Of a stretch of DNA of 21,961 nt, positions 15,050 to 21,905 are shown in pieces (positions within the stretch are counted from its first letter, which is position 1; each line of letters opens with the position of its first letter). The stretch comes from a bacterium (lineage in GTDB: Bacteria; Patescibacteriota; Minisyncoccia; Minisyncoccales; GCA-002788555). The DNA is taken from NCBI GenBank assembly GCA_021158595.1, contig JAGGUF010000046.1, positions 1 through 21,961 on the forward strand, written 5' to 3'. The position numbers and the translations under genes are program-made. Under the pieces are notes generated by a model that was not told the DNA's origin, searched no databases, and saw nothing but the letters and a program-made list of their open reading frames with translations.

Positions 15050-15343
15050 TCAGAAGGTTCCTTTTTTCTTTGATCTCTCTTTCCCTCTTTTTATTTTAAC
15101 ACCTTCTTTTCTTAGTAGAAAGAGTTTTCTTTCAGGTCCATCTTTGAAACCTCCGATACCTCCGTCAGATCTTATCACTCGATGACAGGGTATTTTTGGA
15201 TTTCTATTTTTGTTTAATATATTACCTACAGCCCGCCAGGCAAAAGGAGAGCCAGCCAATCGGGCTACCTCTTTGTAGGTTAATGTTTTTCCTTTGGGAA
15301 TTTTTTTCACTACCTCATAGACTCGTTTTTTAAATTCTCTCAT
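15050..15343 (-). CDS. minimal O6-alkylguanine-DNA alkyltransferase (MGMT/Ogt catalytic domain)
   Basis: A 97-aa protein consisting of only the C-terminal catalytic domain of the MGMT/Ogt family, roughly half the length of Ogt or AGT. The active-site motif IPCHRVI (51-57, acceptor Cys53), the recognition-helix Arg in WRAVGNILNKN (36-46, with the Arg finger and Asn hinge) and GGIGGF (61-66) are intact. Because the cysteine is present, it should be able to accept alkyl groups, unlike ATL proteins in which Cys is replaced. The tail is strongly basic. Its start overlaps the end of the Nudix gene by 14 bases, placing it last in the thpR-murC-Nudix run. Confidence 0.88.
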   Translation of the reverse strand: MREFKKRVYEVVKKIPKGKTLTYKEVARLAGSPFAWRAVGNILNKNRNPKIPCHRVIRSDGGIGGFKDGPERKLFLLRKEGVKIKRGKERSKKKGTF

Positions 15344-15779
15344 AGGTTTTATTGGATAGATAATTGTTTGCCCTTTCTAAAATCTCCTTTGCATTTTTAA
15401 ATGTGATTTGTTTTATTGCCTTGTTGTAGGGCAACCATTTATATCCTGTATGTTCATAGGAGATCCTTACTTGTTTGGTTTTTGTCTTGACCAAATAAAA
15501 AACCACCTCTTTAAAAACCAAAGGAGGCTTTTTGTTTTTATCATAACTTTTCCTAAAAAAGTAGGTAATTCTTTCTCTAAATCCAGGGATAAACTCAATA
15601 TCTTGAATGCCTGTTTCTTCTTTAATCTCTCTTCTTACCGTTTCTTTTTCCTTTTCTCCTTTCTCGATATGTCCTTTTGGAAAGTCCCAGTGTCCGGATT
15701 GATAGTGTAAAAGAAGATAGTAAAATTTGCTATCTTCTTCTCGAAAGACTACAGCCCCGGCTGATTTTTCTTTTTCCAT
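15330..15779 (-). CDS. Nudix hydrolase, Ap4A hydrolase-like
   Basis: A 149-aa single Nudix domain. The complete Nudix box G.....E.......RE.KEE.GI lies at residues 36-58 with all metal-binding glutamates. The preceding SAGAVVF (6-12) and HYQSGHWDFPKGH (25-37) resemble asymmetric diadenosine tetraphosphate hydrolases (NUDT2/bacterial Ap4A type) more than MutT or RppH, so it probably clears Ap4A or similar dinucleotides formed by aminoacyl-tRNA synthetases. The start lies 31 bases inside the 3' end of murC, so it is probably translated by coupling. Substrate is inferred. Confidence 0.85.
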   Translation of the reverse strand: MEKEKSAGAVVFREEDSKFYYLLLHYQSGHWDFPKGHIEKGEKEKETVRREIKEETGIQDIEFIPGFRERITYFFRKSYDKNKKPPLVFKEVVFYLVKTKTKQVRISYEHTGYKWLPYNKAIKQITFKNAKEILERANNYLSNKTYERI

Positions 15780-17113
15780 GTTTTTAACCTTGGTACAAGA
15801 TGATAAATATTACCTGCTCCCATTATAATCACTACATCATTTCTTTTCAAAATCTTTCTCAATAATCTAAGAATTTTGTCTATATCCTTAATAAATTCAA
15901 CATTTTTCTCTTTTCCTCTTTTTTTCCATTTTCTTTTTACTGCTTCTTTTAAGTTCTTAGAGGAGATATTCTTTTCCTGGTCTCTTCCCGCTACGCCATA
16001 AATCTCATTTAAAATCAGATAATCTGCATTGTCAAAAGAATTTACAAAGTCTTTAAATAAGAGTTTGGTGCGCTGATACTGGTGAGGCTGAAAGACCAGA
16101 ATAATCCTTCTTTTTCTAAACTTCTCTCGGGCGGCCTGGAGGGTGGCTTTAATTTCTGTGGGATGATGGGCATAGTCAGAGATAAGGGTAAAGGGAGTGT
16201 TGTTTAATGAAAGAGGAAAAATTTCAAAGCGACGCCAGGCACCTTTATAACCTGATAAGACCTTAAAAGAAATCTTATCTGGGATTTTTAAAATTCGGGC
16301 TACAGATAAAGCGGCAAGGGCATTTTGAACATTAAAGGTTCCTGGAATCTTTAATAAAGATTTTAATTTATTGACATCCTCTTTTTGTCTTAAAGAATAA
16401 TATTTTTTTGTTATTTTTTTTAAACTACGGATAAGACGGGTAACATTTTTATCATCTTTATTTGCTACTAAGTATCCATTCTCAGGGAGATGGGAAATAA
16501 ATTCTTTAAAGGCTGATAATATGTTTTTTAGATTTTTGTAATAATCTAAATGTTCCCTTTCAATATTTGTAATGACAATAATTTTAGGAAAGTAATTTAG
16601 AAAGGCTTTTTTATATTCACAGGCCTCAATGACTAAAATAGGGGGGTGATCAGAAGGGGATTGGGCTCCCATTCTGAAGTTGGAATTGCCAAACTCTTTT
16701 AGTTTTGTTCCGACAATTACTGTAGGATCTAAACCGGCTTTGCTCAAGATTAAACTTGTCATTGCGGTGGTAGTGCTTTTTCCATGAGTGCCTGAAATGG
16801 CAATGGTAAAATATTTTTTGGTCAGTTCTCCTAAGGCTTGGGGATAGGTTTTAAGATTTAGTTTATATTCTTTAGCCCTTTTTAGTTCAGGATTATCCTT
16901 TGGGATGGCTGAACTATAAATTACCAAATCAACATTTTTTGATAAATTTTTATCCTTATGTCCAATAAAGATTGTTGCTCCCTTTTTCCGAAGCAATTGG
17001 GTAATTTCTGATTCTTTTAACTCAGAACCAGAGACCCTATCTCCCTTGGCTAAGTAATACTGGGCTAAGGCAGAAATTCCAATCCCTCCAATGCCAATAA
17101 AATGAATCTTCAT
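15749..17113 (-). CDS. murC: UDP-N-acetylmuramate-L-alanine ligase (MurC)
   Basis: Adds L-alanine to UDP-MurNAc with ATP, the first amino acid of the peptidoglycan stem, in the cytoplasm. The 454-aa protein begins with the Rossmann motif HFIGIGGIGIS (4-14). The Mur-ligase P-loop GTHGKST is at 108-114 and NIEREHLDYY at 183-192. An EACEYKKAFLNY segment (163-174) replaces the MurC EACEYD/ERSFL pattern, and the C-terminal domain carries VFQPHQYQRT. I place the start at the ATG at 17113 rather than the in-frame GTG at 17122: an AAAAGGTG Shine-Dalgarno (minus strand, 17127-17120) sits six bases before the ATG and the conserved N-terminus starts there. thpR ends 15 bases upstream and the Nudix gene overlaps downstream. 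Confidence 0.96.
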   Translation of the reverse strand: MKIHFIGIGGIGISALAQYYLAKGDRVSGSELKESEITQLLRKKGATIFIGHKDKNLSKNVDLVIYSSAIPKDNPELKRAKEYKLNLKTYPQALGELTKKYFTIAISGTHGKSTTTAMTSLILSKAGLDPTVIVGTKLKEFGNSNFRMGAQSPSDHPPILVIEACEYKKAFLNYFPKIIVITNIEREHLDYYKNLKNILSAFKEFISHLPENGYLVANKDDKNVTRLIRSLKKITKKYYSLRQKEDVNKLKSLLKIPGTFNVQNALAALSVARILKIPDKISFKVLSGYKGAWRRFEIFPLSLNNTPFTLISDYAHHPTEIKATLQAAREKFRKRRIILVFQPHQYQRTKLLFKDFVNSFDNADYLILNEIYGVAGRDQEKNISSKNLKEAVKRKWKKRGKEKNVEFIKDIDKILRLLRKILKRNDVVIIMGAGNIYHLVPRLKTWKKKNQPGL

Positions 17114-17128
17114 AGGAATCACCTTTTG

Positions 17129-17671
17129 TTATGTTTTTAAAGGAAAACTTTCTAAAACCGAATAATCCGCTCCTTCCTTTTTTAATTGACTTTCCATTAT
17201 TTTAATTTCTCGGACAGAGAAGACGATATTAATCCTTTGTTTGATTTTTTCTTTTAGATATTGCCTTCTCTTTGCTCGACCTAAGGTGAAATGCACTTTA
17301 AAAGGGTGTCTTTGATCAAAAGAGATTTTTTCTTGGGAAAGTTTTTCTTTCAATTGCTTACTTAACCTAATTAACTGTTCATTAGGCTTTCCTATGGCCC
17401 AGATCATTTTGGGATGACTTAGATTAGGTCCTAAGGTGATTTCCTTTAATTCCAAAACAAATGGATTTATTGTTTGACTCACTTCTTTTACTATCCTTTT
17501 AATAATTCCAATTTTCTCTTCCTCAATCCACCCGATAAAAAGCAAAGTAAGATGTAGGTTCTTCTGTTTTGTCCATCGAACATTAAGATGCCTGAATTTC
17601 TTTTGATAATTACTTAGTTGCTTCTGGATTTTTTCTGGAGGAGTAATAGCAATAAAAATTCGACGTTTCAT
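17129..17671 (-). CDS. thpR: RNA 2',3'-cyclic phosphodiesterase (ThpR, 2H family)
   Basis: A 180-aa 2H phosphoesterase. The two catalytic H-X-T-L motifs are HLTL (40-43, within NLHLTLLFIG) and HFTL (127-130, followed by GRAKR). The start RIFIAI and the EITLGPN segment match the ThpR/LigT family, which opens 2',3'-cyclic phosphates on RNA; bacterial members were first noted as 2'-5' RNA ligases in vitro. Length is normal. It heads the murC-Nudix-MGMT run. A TGCTATAAT extended -10 lies five bases before the ATG, with no clear -35. Confidence 0.93.
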   Translation of the reverse strand: MKRRIFIAITPPEKIQKQLSNYQKKFRHLNVRWTKQKNLHLTLLFIGWIEEEKIGIIKRIVKEVSQTINPFVLELKEITLGPNLSHPKMIWAIGKPNEQLIRLSKQLKEKLSQEKISFDQRHPFKVHFTLGRAKRRQYLKEKIKQRINIVFSVREIKIMESQLKKEGADYSVLESFPLKT

Positions 17672-17676
17672 TTTCC

Positions 17677-17685
17677 ATTATAGCA
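17677..17685 (-). promoter_or_regulatory. extended -10 promoter of thpR-murC-Nudix-MGMT
   Basis: On the minus strand a TGC immediately precedes a consensus TATAAT (17677-17682), forming an extended -10. Transcription would start within one or two bases of the thpR ATG at 17671, so the mRNA would be leaderless. The -35 region is poor, as is common for extended -10 promoters. Confidence 0.5.
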
Positions 17686-17713
17686 CACATTTTGGGAGAG
17701 GAAAATTTAATAA

Positions 17714-17741
17714 TTGAATTTTTTTTATAAATTGCTAAAAT
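17714..17741 (+). promoter_or_regulatory. putative promoter of amrS-nnrD
   Basis: TTGAAT (17714-17719), 16 bases, then TGCTAAAAT with the -10 at 17736-17741 (extended -10). Predicted start is near 17748, about 20 bases before the ATG at 17768. It lies in the stretch that a longer TTG-started reading frame would include, arguing against that longer start. Confidence 0.5.
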
Positions 17742-17767
17742 ACTTTTTAGGGTTTTCAATTTCTACT

Positions 17768-18778
17768 ATGAGAGAGGCTTTATTGTACAAAAGATTAAAA
17801 AAAGAGAAGGTTCAGTGTCAGGCCTGTAATCATTTTTGCATAATTGAGCCAGATAAGCGAGGGAAGTGTGGAGTAAGAGAAAATAAAAAGGGCAGGCTTT
17901 ATAGTTTGGTTTATGGAAAGGTGGCTGCCATAAACATTGATCCTATCGAGAAAAAACCCTTTTTCCATTTTATGCCTGGAACTGAGTCCTTGTCTTTTGG
18001 AACAGTGGGATGTAACTTCAGTTGTTATTCCTGTCAAAACTACAGCATCTCTCAGGGTCCAAAGATTAAAGGAGAAATTGAGGGAGAAGAGATCTCTCCT
18101 GAAAGGATTGTAGAGTTGGCTGTTCGCTACAAGTGTCCAAGTATTTCCTATACCTATACTGAACCTACTGTCTTTTTTGAATTTGCTTTAGAAACAATGA
18201 AATTGGCAAAGAAAAAAGGATTGAAGAACTGCTGGGTTTCAAATGGATTTATGTCCAGACAAACCCTGGATCTTATCTGCCCCTATCTTGATGCTATCAA
18301 TGTTGATATTAAGAGTTTTTCTGAAGAGTTTTATCAACAATATTGTAAAGGAAAACTGAAGCCGATACTGGATAATCTCATTCTTTTAAAAAAGAGAAAT
18401 ATCTGGATTGAAATTACCACCCTTGCCATTCCTAAACTTATCACTGAAAAAGATCTAATTCAAATTGCCAAATTTATTAAGAAGAACTTAGGCAAAGAGA
18501 CACCCTGGCATATCTCGAGATTCTTTCCAGAAATTTCTTGGAGATTGCGTCACCTTTATACTACCCCTATTGAACTTGTTCAGAAAGGATGTGAGATTGG
18601 AATGAAAGAAGGGCTTTTGTATGTTTATGGCGGAAATGTTCCAGGATTGGCTTCTGAAGATACCTATTGTCCAAAATGTCATCAAAAAATGATTGACAGA
18701 ACTGGTTATTTTATTGAGAGAAAAGACAACGATGGGAAATGTTCCAATTGTGGAGCAGATCTTAATATTATTGAGTAA
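17768..18778 (+). CDS. amrS: AmmeMemoRadiSam-system radical SAM enzyme (AmrS)
   Basis: A 336-aa radical SAM protein. The N-terminus has a zinc-like cysteine set C..C...C plus Cys34 (residues 17, 20, 24, 34) and KRGKCGVREN (30-39). GTVGCNFSCYSCQNY (78-92) then supplies the CX3CX2C iron-sulfur triad (C82, C86, C89). The C-terminus carries a second zinc ribbon (CPKC ... CSNC). The layout matches AmrS of the AmmeMemoRadiSam system (TIGR04337-type), formerly annotated as a pyruvate formate-lyase activase-like protein. The partners AmrA (AMMECR1) and AmrB (Memo) are not in the window, and the system's reaction is unknown. A TTG-started frame extends 18 codons upstream, but the conserved MREALLY start and the promoter support the ATG. 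nnrD follows by 12 bases. Confidence 0.9.
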   Translation: MREALLYKRLKKEKVQCQACNHFCIIEPDKRGKCGVRENKKGRLYSLVYGKVAAINIDPIEKKPFFHFMPGTESLSFGTVGCNFSCYSCQNYSISQGPKIKGEIEGEEISPERIVELAVRYKCPSISYTYTEPTVFFEFALETMKLAKKKGLKNCWVSNGFMSRQTLDLICPYLDAINVDIKSFSEEFYQQYCKGKLKPILDNLILLKKRNIWIEITTLAIPKLITEKDLIQIAKFIKKNLGKETPWHISRFFPEISWRLRHLYTTPIELVQKGCEIGMKEGLLYVYGGNVPGLASEDTYCPKCHQKMIDRTGYFIERKDNDGKCSNCGADLNIIE

Positions 18779-18790
18779 ATTTTTGACTTT

Positions 18791-19657
18791 ATGGAGTATA
18801 TAGATAAAAAGATTTTAAAAGAGATTTATCCTCCGAGACCAGATAACTCTCATAAGTATGACTTTGGTTATCTTTTAATTATTGGCGGTTCTCAACTTTA
18901 CAGTGGCTCACCTGCCTTAGCCGCTATGGCTGCAATGCGAGCGGGAGTAGATTTGACTTTAGTAATTTCTCCAGAAAGAGCAGCCAATATCATTGCTTCC
19001 TTTTCTCCAGATCTTATTGCCTATCCCTTAAAAGGACATGATATTGAGCCTTCCCATTTGTCTGTATTGCTTTCCCTAACAGAAGGTGCGAAAAAGGTTT
19101 CTAAGGGCAAAACTGCAGTGGTAATTGGGGGAGGCTTGGGAAGGGATGAATCAGTTCAAGAAACAATAAGAAGTTATCTTACAAAAATTGATATTCCGGC
19201 AGTTATTGATGCTGATGCCATTTGGGCGATCTCAACCCAGAAAGATATTTTAAAGAAAAAACAATTTGTTTTGACGCCTCATACCTATGAGTTCTTTGTT
19301 CTTTCAGGTATTAATGTTGATAAACTCACACTAGATGAGAAAATCAAGGTGGTTAAAGACTTTGCCCGTGAGTTTGAAACCATTATTCTCTTGAAGGGAA
19401 ATCCAGATATCATTACAGATGGAGAAAGAGTATTTTTAAACAAAACCGGTTGTCCCTTTTTGACAGTGGGAGGAACAGGAGATACCTTAGCCGGTATTAC
19501 AGGAGCCTTATTAGCCAGAAGGAAAGAACCCTTAAAGGCTCTTTCAGGGGCTGCCTATATTAATGGCTTGGCTGGAGAATTGGCTTCCAAAAAATTAAAG
19601 GAAGGAGTTTTAGCCACTGATCTAATTAGATACATTCCTGAGGCAATAAAGAGGTAA
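18791..19657 (+). CDS. nnrD: ADP-dependent NAD(P)H-hydrate dehydratase (NnrD)
   Basis: Repairs hydrated NADH and NADPH by ATP/ADP-dependent dehydration. The 288-aa ribokinase-like domain carries the family blocks: YLLIIGGS..YSGSPALAA (27-45), GGGLGRD (113-119), VIDADA (138-143), LTPHTYEF (161-168), LLKGN.DII (200-208) and the nucleotide/anion loop GGTGDTLAG (227-235). The NnrE epimerase domain, often fused at the N-terminus, is absent, as in stand-alone CARKD/YjeF C-terminal proteins. It follows amrS closely and is probably co-transcribed. It provides metabolite repair for an organism with limited biosynthesis. Confidence 0.93.
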   Translation: MEYIDKKILKEIYPPRPDNSHKYDFGYLLIIGGSQLYSGSPALAAMAAMRAGVDLTLVISPERAANIIASFSPDLIAYPLKGHDIEPSHLSVLLSLTEGAKKVSKGKTAVVIGGGLGRDESVQETIRSYLTKIDIPAVIDADAIWAISTQKDILKKKQFVLTPHTYEFFVLSGINVDKLTLDEKIKVVKDFAREFETIILLKGNPDIITDGERVFLNKTGCPFLTVGGTGDTLAGITGALLARRKEPLKALSGAAYINGLAGELASKKLKEGVLATDLIRYIPEAIKR

Positions 19658-19702
19658 TTAAAGGTCGATTTTTTTTAATTTTTGAAAATAACACAAAAAT
19701 TT

Positions 19703-20032
19703 ATGGAGAATAATCTTTTGGAACTATTGGTATATATAGCCTTATATGCTTATTCAGCATTTTGTCTCCAGAGTATTGCTAAGAGAACGAATACCGAAAA
19801 TGGATACTTGGCTTGGATTCCTATTGCCAATATTTATTTGATGTGCAAGATTGCAGGCAAGCCAGGATGGTGGCTTTTGCTTTTATTTATTCCCTTGGTT
19901 AATATTGTAATTGGTATTATTTTATGGGTAGGAATTGCCAAGGCTTGTGGGAAGCCTGGTTGGCTTGGGGTATTAGTTTTTGTTCCCATAGTTGATCTTG
20001 TGGTAATAGGATATCTGGCTTTTGCAGAGTAA
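19703..20032 (+). CDS. DUF5684-like small membrane protein with duplicated GKPGW hairpin
   Basis: A 109-aa integral membrane protein: an N-terminal hydrophobic segment (about 4-24), a polar AKRTNTEN loop, YLAWIPIANIYLM, then two similar hydrophobic modules. Each module opens with GKPGW and contains F-I/V-P-L/I-V-N/D with V-I-G at the end (AGKPGWWLLLLFIPLVNI and CGKPGWLGVLVFVPIVDL). The pattern resembles the DUF5684 family of unknown function. An in-frame TTG at 19682 would add seven residues, but I prefer the ATG at 19703, preceded by AT-rich sequence and followed by a normal membrane start. It lies 45 bases after nnrD. No function is assigned. Confidence 0.75.
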   Translation: MENNLLELLVYIALYAYSAFCLQSIAKRTNTENGYLAWIPIANIYLMCKIAGKPGWWLLLLFIPLVNIVIGIILWVGIAKACGKPGWLGVLVFVPIVDLVVIGYLAFAE

Positions 20033-20119
20033 GAATGCAAAAAATAAATTTTTTTGAGAAACTTGCTAAAAGTTTTACAATTTTGAAATGTGAAAAGGTT
20101 TTAGAAAAAGAAAATAGAA

Positions 20120-20148
20120 TTGACAAAGAAAATATTCAAAGTTATAAT
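20120..20148 (+). promoter_or_regulatory. consensus promoter abutting the glutaredoxin start
   Basis: Perfect TTGACA (20120-20125), exactly 17 bases, perfect TATAAT (20143-20148). Only two bases separate the -10 box from the ATG at 20151, so a normal start site (around 20154-20155) would lie inside the coding sequence. Confidence 0.6.
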
Positions 20149-20150
20149 GC

Positions 20151-20387
20151 ATGAAGATAAAGGTTTATTCTACCCCTTTTTGTCCCTATTGTAATGCCCT
20201 TAAAAATTTTTTAAAAGAAAATAAGGTCGAATTTGAGGATATAAATGTGGCAGAAGATAAAATAGCAAGAGAGGAAATGATTAAAAAGACAGAGAGAATG
20301 GAGGTTCCCGTAATAGAGATTGATAATGAGATTATAGTAGGATTTGAGAAAGAAAAGATATCAAGACTTTTAAAAATAGAAAAATAA
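20151..20387 (+). CDS. glutaredoxin-family thiol-disulfide protein
   Basis: A 78-aa thioredoxin-fold protein. The redox motif CPYC (Cys11, Cys14) follows the first beta-strand KIKVYSTPF, and EVPVIEI gives the cis-proline (Pro53). A VGF motif replaces the usual GG/GF glutathione-loop region near the C-terminus. The length and CPYC suit glutaredoxin or NrdH-like electron donors for ribonucleotide reductase and other reductive enzymes; the two are not separable here. The gene lacks a Shine-Dalgarno sequence and sits behind a consensus promoter. Repeat cluster B follows 44 bases after its stop. Confidence 0.9.
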   Translation: MKIKVYSTPFCPYCNALKNFLKENKVEFEDINVAEDKIAREEMIKKTERMEVPVIEIDNEIIVGFEKEKISRLLKIEK

Positions 20388-20431
20388 AATGTATTATCCA
20401 ATCAATTCGGTAACCAAATAAAAAATAGACC

Positions 20432-20620
20432 CTCTCCCACCTTAGTCCTCCCCTCCCAAAGGGAGGGGGAGGATACAGGTGGCGATCCTTCCCCAATGAA
20501 GGGAGGAAAGAAAGAGGGCTTCCTCCTCCATCCTCTCCTAAAGGAAGAGGAGGATACAGGTGGTGACTCTCCAAATCCTCCCCCTCCCTTTGGGAGGGGG
20601 AGGATATAGGTGGGGGTGGG
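20432..20620. repeat. GC-rich palindromic repeat cluster B (REP-like)
   Basis: Related to cluster A. Unit 1 pairs 20446-20457 with 20461-20473 around AAA. Unit 2 is a composite palindrome from about 20486 to 20563. Unit 3 is a perfect 13-bp inverted repeat, 20576-20588 with 20592-20604. Each unit ends in a GGATAYAGGTGG direct repeat, and the outer ends are inverted (CCCACCT at 20436-20442, AGGTGGG at 20108+500 i.e. 20608-20614). It lies between glutaredoxin and gap and may act as a bidirectional transcript-end structure. Confidence 0.85.
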
Positions 20621-20627
20621 AGATTGG

Positions 20628-20656
20628 TTAGCAATTACAAATAAAAAATTTAAAAT
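20628..20656 (+). promoter_or_regulatory. possible gap promoter
   Basis: TTAGCA (20628-20633), 17 bases, TAAAAT (20651-20656), just after repeat cluster B. The predicted start near 20663 gives a leader of about three bases before the ATG at 20666. The match is moderate in AT-rich sequence. Confidence 0.4.
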
Positions 20657-20665
20657 TTTAATTCT

Positions 20666-21688
20666 ATGGCTGTAAAAATTGCTATAAATGGGTTTGGCCG
20701 TATTGGGCGGTTGGTTTTTAAAAAAATTCTTGAGAGCCATCCTGATTTAGAAGTGGTAGCAATTAACGATCTCACAGACAGTAAGACCCTGGCCTATTTA
20801 TTAAAATATGATTCATCCTATGGCATCTATGAGAAAGAGGTAGATTTTGATGAGAAAGATATTAAGGTAAACGGTAAGAAGTTTCCCATTTTTGCAGAAA
20901 AAGACCCTTCTAACCTTCCTTGGGAGGATCTAAAGGTAGATGTAGTTCTTGAGTGTACCGGCCACTTTACAGATTTTGAGGGAGCCAGAAAGCATCTTGA
21001 AGCCGGAGCAAAAAAGGTAATTATCTCTACCAATTCTAAAAGTCCTGAGGTAGCCCATTATGTTCTGGGAGTTAATGAGGACAAATATGATCCCAAAAAA
21101 GATGATGTTATCGCTAATGGTTCTTGTACCACCAATTGTCTTAGCCCTATAGCAAAGATTTTAAATGATTACTTTAAGATTGAGCGAGGTTTTATGACTA
21201 CTGTTCATTCTTATACCAATAATCAGAGACTTTTGGATTTACCTCATAAAGATCTAAGAAGAGGCCGAGCAGCCGCGCTTTCAATTGTACCTACCACCAC
21301 TGGAGCCGCTCAAGCAGTGGAAAAGGTGATCCCTGAACTTAAAGGCAAGATAGATGGAATTGCTCTCCGAGTACCTACTCCTACTGTCTCTATTGTTGAT
21401 TTTGTCTGTTATGTTCAAAAAAAGACCTCTCGAGAGGAGGTAAATTATATCTTCAAGAAGGTTTCTCAAGAAAAAAGATACAAAGGAATTTTGGGTATTG
21501 AAGATGCACCTTTGGTCTCTGTGGATCTTAAGGGAAATTCCTTTTCTGCCATTGTTGATTCTAACCTAACAATGGTAGAGGACAACTTGGTTAAGGTTTT
21601 TGCCTGGTATGATAATGAATGGGGATATGTTTCTCGCTTGGCCCAAATGGCAGAATATATAGGGAAATTACTTATAAGTACTCAATAA
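20666..21688 (+). CDS. gap: glyceraldehyde-3-phosphate dehydrogenase (GAPDH)
   Basis: Glycolytic oxidation and phosphorylation of glyceraldehyde 3-phosphate with NAD+. The 340-aa length is normal. The N-terminus has the Rossmann motif INGFGRIGR (7-15) and INDLTD (33-38), whose Asp35 indicates NAD preference. The active-site SCTTNC (153-158, catalytic Cys154) and His181 (in TTVHSYTNNQ) are intact, followed by LRRGRAAALSIVPTTTGAA (197-215) and the C-terminal WYDNEWGYV motif. The residue before the active site is Gly instead of the usual Ala, a minor change. The gene follows repeat cluster B, and tRNA-Gln lies 34 bases downstream on the same strand. Confidence 0.97.
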   Translation: MAVKIAINGFGRIGRLVFKKILESHPDLEVVAINDLTDSKTLAYLLKYDSSYGIYEKEVDFDEKDIKVNGKKFPIFAEKDPSNLPWEDLKVDVVLECTGHFTDFEGARKHLEAGAKKVIISTNSKSPEVAHYVLGVNEDKYDPKKDDVIANGSCTTNCLSPIAKILNDYFKIERGFMTTVHSYTNNQRLLDLPHKDLRRGRAAALSIVPTTTGAAQAVEKVIPELKGKIDGIALRVPTPTVSIVDFVCYVQKKTSREEVNYIFKKVSQEKRYKGILGIEDAPLVSVDLKGNSFSAIVDSNLTMVEDNLVKVFAWYDNEWGYVSRLAQMAEYIGKLLISTQ

Positions 21689-21722
21689 ACTCTCTCTAAA
21701 GTATCTCTTCAAATTCTCAAAT

Positions 21723-21796
21723 TGCCGGGTGGTGCAATGGTAACACGCCACGCTCTGGACGTGGAGTTCTTGGTTCGAATCCAAGCCCGGCAGCCA
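21723..21796 (+). tRNA. trnQ: tRNA-Gln (anticodon CTG)
   Basis: A 74-base cloverleaf. The acceptor stem TGCCGGG (21723-21729) pairs with CCCGGCA (21786-21792), then G and an encoded CCA (21794-21796). The U1-A72 pair is typical of glutamine tRNAs. The D-stem is GTG/CAC. The anticodon arm is CCACG-CTCTGGA-CGTGG with anticodon CTG reading CAG. The T-arm is CTTGG-TTCGAAT-CCAAG. Confidence 0.95.
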
Positions 21797-21860
21797 GAAT
21801 TATCTGCTACGAACTCATTTTGAGGCAATTTTAGAGATTCTCTCTTATCCAAGAAATTTG

Positions 21861-21905
21861 TCCTGCCCAGCATTAAAATTTGGTACTGGGCGGGATCTTT
21901 ATTTT
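21861..21905 (+). terminator. terminator hairpin after gap and tRNA-Gln
   Basis: TCCTGCCCAG (21861-21870) pairs with CTGGGCGGGA (21886-21895) over ten base pairs with one G-U, across a 15-base loop, followed by TCTTTATTTT. The rest of the window to its end is AT-rich with no recognisable gene. Confidence 0.65.

Noticed and set aside
17114..17122. GTG start for MurC three codons upstream
   Set aside because: The Shine-Dalgarno overlaps that GTG; the ATG at 17113 has proper spacing.
17714..17767. TTG-started N-terminal extension of AmrS
   Set aside because: The 18 extra codons coincide with a promoter-like element, and family proteins start at the MREALLY-type sequence.
20432..20620. Possible CRISPR array
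   Set aside because: Units are variable palindromes without constant repeats and unique spacers of regular length, and no cas gene is present.
20332..20740. Two minus-strand open frames through repeat cluster B
   Set aside because: Their Pro/Ser-rich low-complexity translations come from the GC-rich palindromes and overlap gap and glutaredoxin.
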